NCBI GenBank assembly: GCA_951802425.1
Contig: OX637799.1
Span: forward strand, 620,001-684,000
Length of the DNA stretch: 64,000 bases
Source: Clavaria fumosa
Taxonomy: Eukaryota; Basidiomycota; Agaricomycetes; Agaricales; Clavariaceae
Direction of reading: 5' to 3'
Under the pieces are notes generated by a model. The model ran no database searches and was not told the DNA's origin. It saw nothing but the letters and a program-made list of their open reading frames with translations. The translations under genes were made by a program, and so were the position numbers. Positions within the stretch are counted from its first letter, which is position 1, and each line of letters begins with the position of its first letter. This document shows positions 63,306-64,000 of the stretch, one piece after another.

Positions 63306-64000
63306 ACAAGGAAACTTAACAGATATCGACTATCCGGATATTTTGGGATCCAAGGCAATTACATCCAATACGATCCAATAACAATCCAACACCATCTGAT
63401 AACATCCAAAAATGTCTGATATATACCCAACATCGAACTCTCCGGTCTCTGATCTCCCATGATGATCACAGCCCGCAGGTCACACACACTGCCTACACCT
63501 CTCTATTTCATCACTCCAGCATGGTCAGTGCTCAACATACTCACTATTCCATTCCCCTTCCATTATTTCATATACCATGCGGTAAATTTCATATTGTGAT
63601 CCCTTTCAACCATCCGATCAGTTAAACGTTTCAAACCCTTTGCAGTACTTTGCCCATTGTTCCTAGTACCCCCTTGCTGTACCAGCCACACTTTCCTTCA
63701 TTTTACAGACATGTGTTAGTCATCGGACATTTCATCCCTCTGAACCGCATGACTCTTTTATGAATTAAGACCCCTATATGACCTTGTATACAATATCACA
63801 TTGCCTTCTGTAGCTTCTGGAGATTTCCATAGAATTGGGTTTGCTGTACTTAGAAAAATGTACTTAAGTATGTACCGGACTCTAGGGAAATTCAGCTTTT
63901 TGAATGCTCACATTGTGCTGTGATCTTCAGCAGGCTCACTCCTCATCATACCCATCGATCCGCTGGCCTTCGTCGTCGCCAGCCCTTCACACCCTTGAGC
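63306..64000. other. No gene seen
   Basis: AT-rich DNA with a short cluster of ATCCAATA/AACATCC words near 63360-63410. It may still be Helitron-derived, but nothing can be supported. Confidence 0.4.

Overview
The window looks like nuclear DNA of an agaricomycete basidiomycete. The evidence is short (about 47-135 nt) GT-AG introns in the host-type genes, chromodomain Gypsy elements, a Ngaro-type tyrosine-recombinase retrotransposon, Helitron, hAT and LINE remains, and a decayed KDZ transposase beside a fungal TET/JBP-type dioxygenase gene. Most of the 64 kb is mobile or repetitive DNA. Host genes form a small island at about 42-47 kb, with one more at 34-35.5 kb.

Layout. 0-8.8 kb: minisatellites, trinucleotide arrays, a decayed DIRS-like reverse transcriptase, a 2.5-kb GC-rich inverted repeat, a small spliced gene, and short-unit tandem arrays. 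8.85-24.0 kb: a Gypsy element (Gypsy-1, plus strand) split inside its integrase zinc finger by a second full-length Gypsy (Gypsy-2, minus strand, 13173-22427) flanked by a CAGGA duplication. 24.0-30.0 kb: a decayed third Gypsy (Gypsy-3, minus strand). 30.0-31.7 kb: a Copia 3' end with its LTR. 31.9-32.5 kb: a tRNA-like sequence and a foldback MITE. 34-35.5 kb: a TMEM135-like gene. 35.9-41.15 kb: a complete-looking Ngaro-type element with split direct repeats. 41.56-41.86 kb: a hAT MITE. 42.1-44.0 kb: an SNF1/AMPK beta-subunit gene. 44.96-46.78 kb: a six-exon GH18 chitinase-like gene whose catalytic Glu is Gln.

48.4-57.5 kb is the most unusual part. It holds a Ulp1-like (C48) protease, a KDZ transposase with its CxC2 cysteine cluster, a TET/JBP-type 2OG-Fe(II) dioxygenase, and a gene split by a hAT transposase fragment whose predicted product starts with a near copy of the histone H3 tail followed by a PHD-like finger. 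58-64 kb holds a 5'-truncated LINE, a short TTAGGG run, a second foldback MITE carrying a Copia solo LTR, tandem arrays, a 3' LTR and a Helitron fragment.

A common theme is CpG decay. All 11 differences between the paired Gypsy LTRs are CpG transitions, and most nonsense codons in the dead elements are TGA where the family has Arg. This fits transposons that are, or were, cytosine-methylated, in a window that also carries a relative of 5-methylcytosine oxidases. The link between the two is inference.
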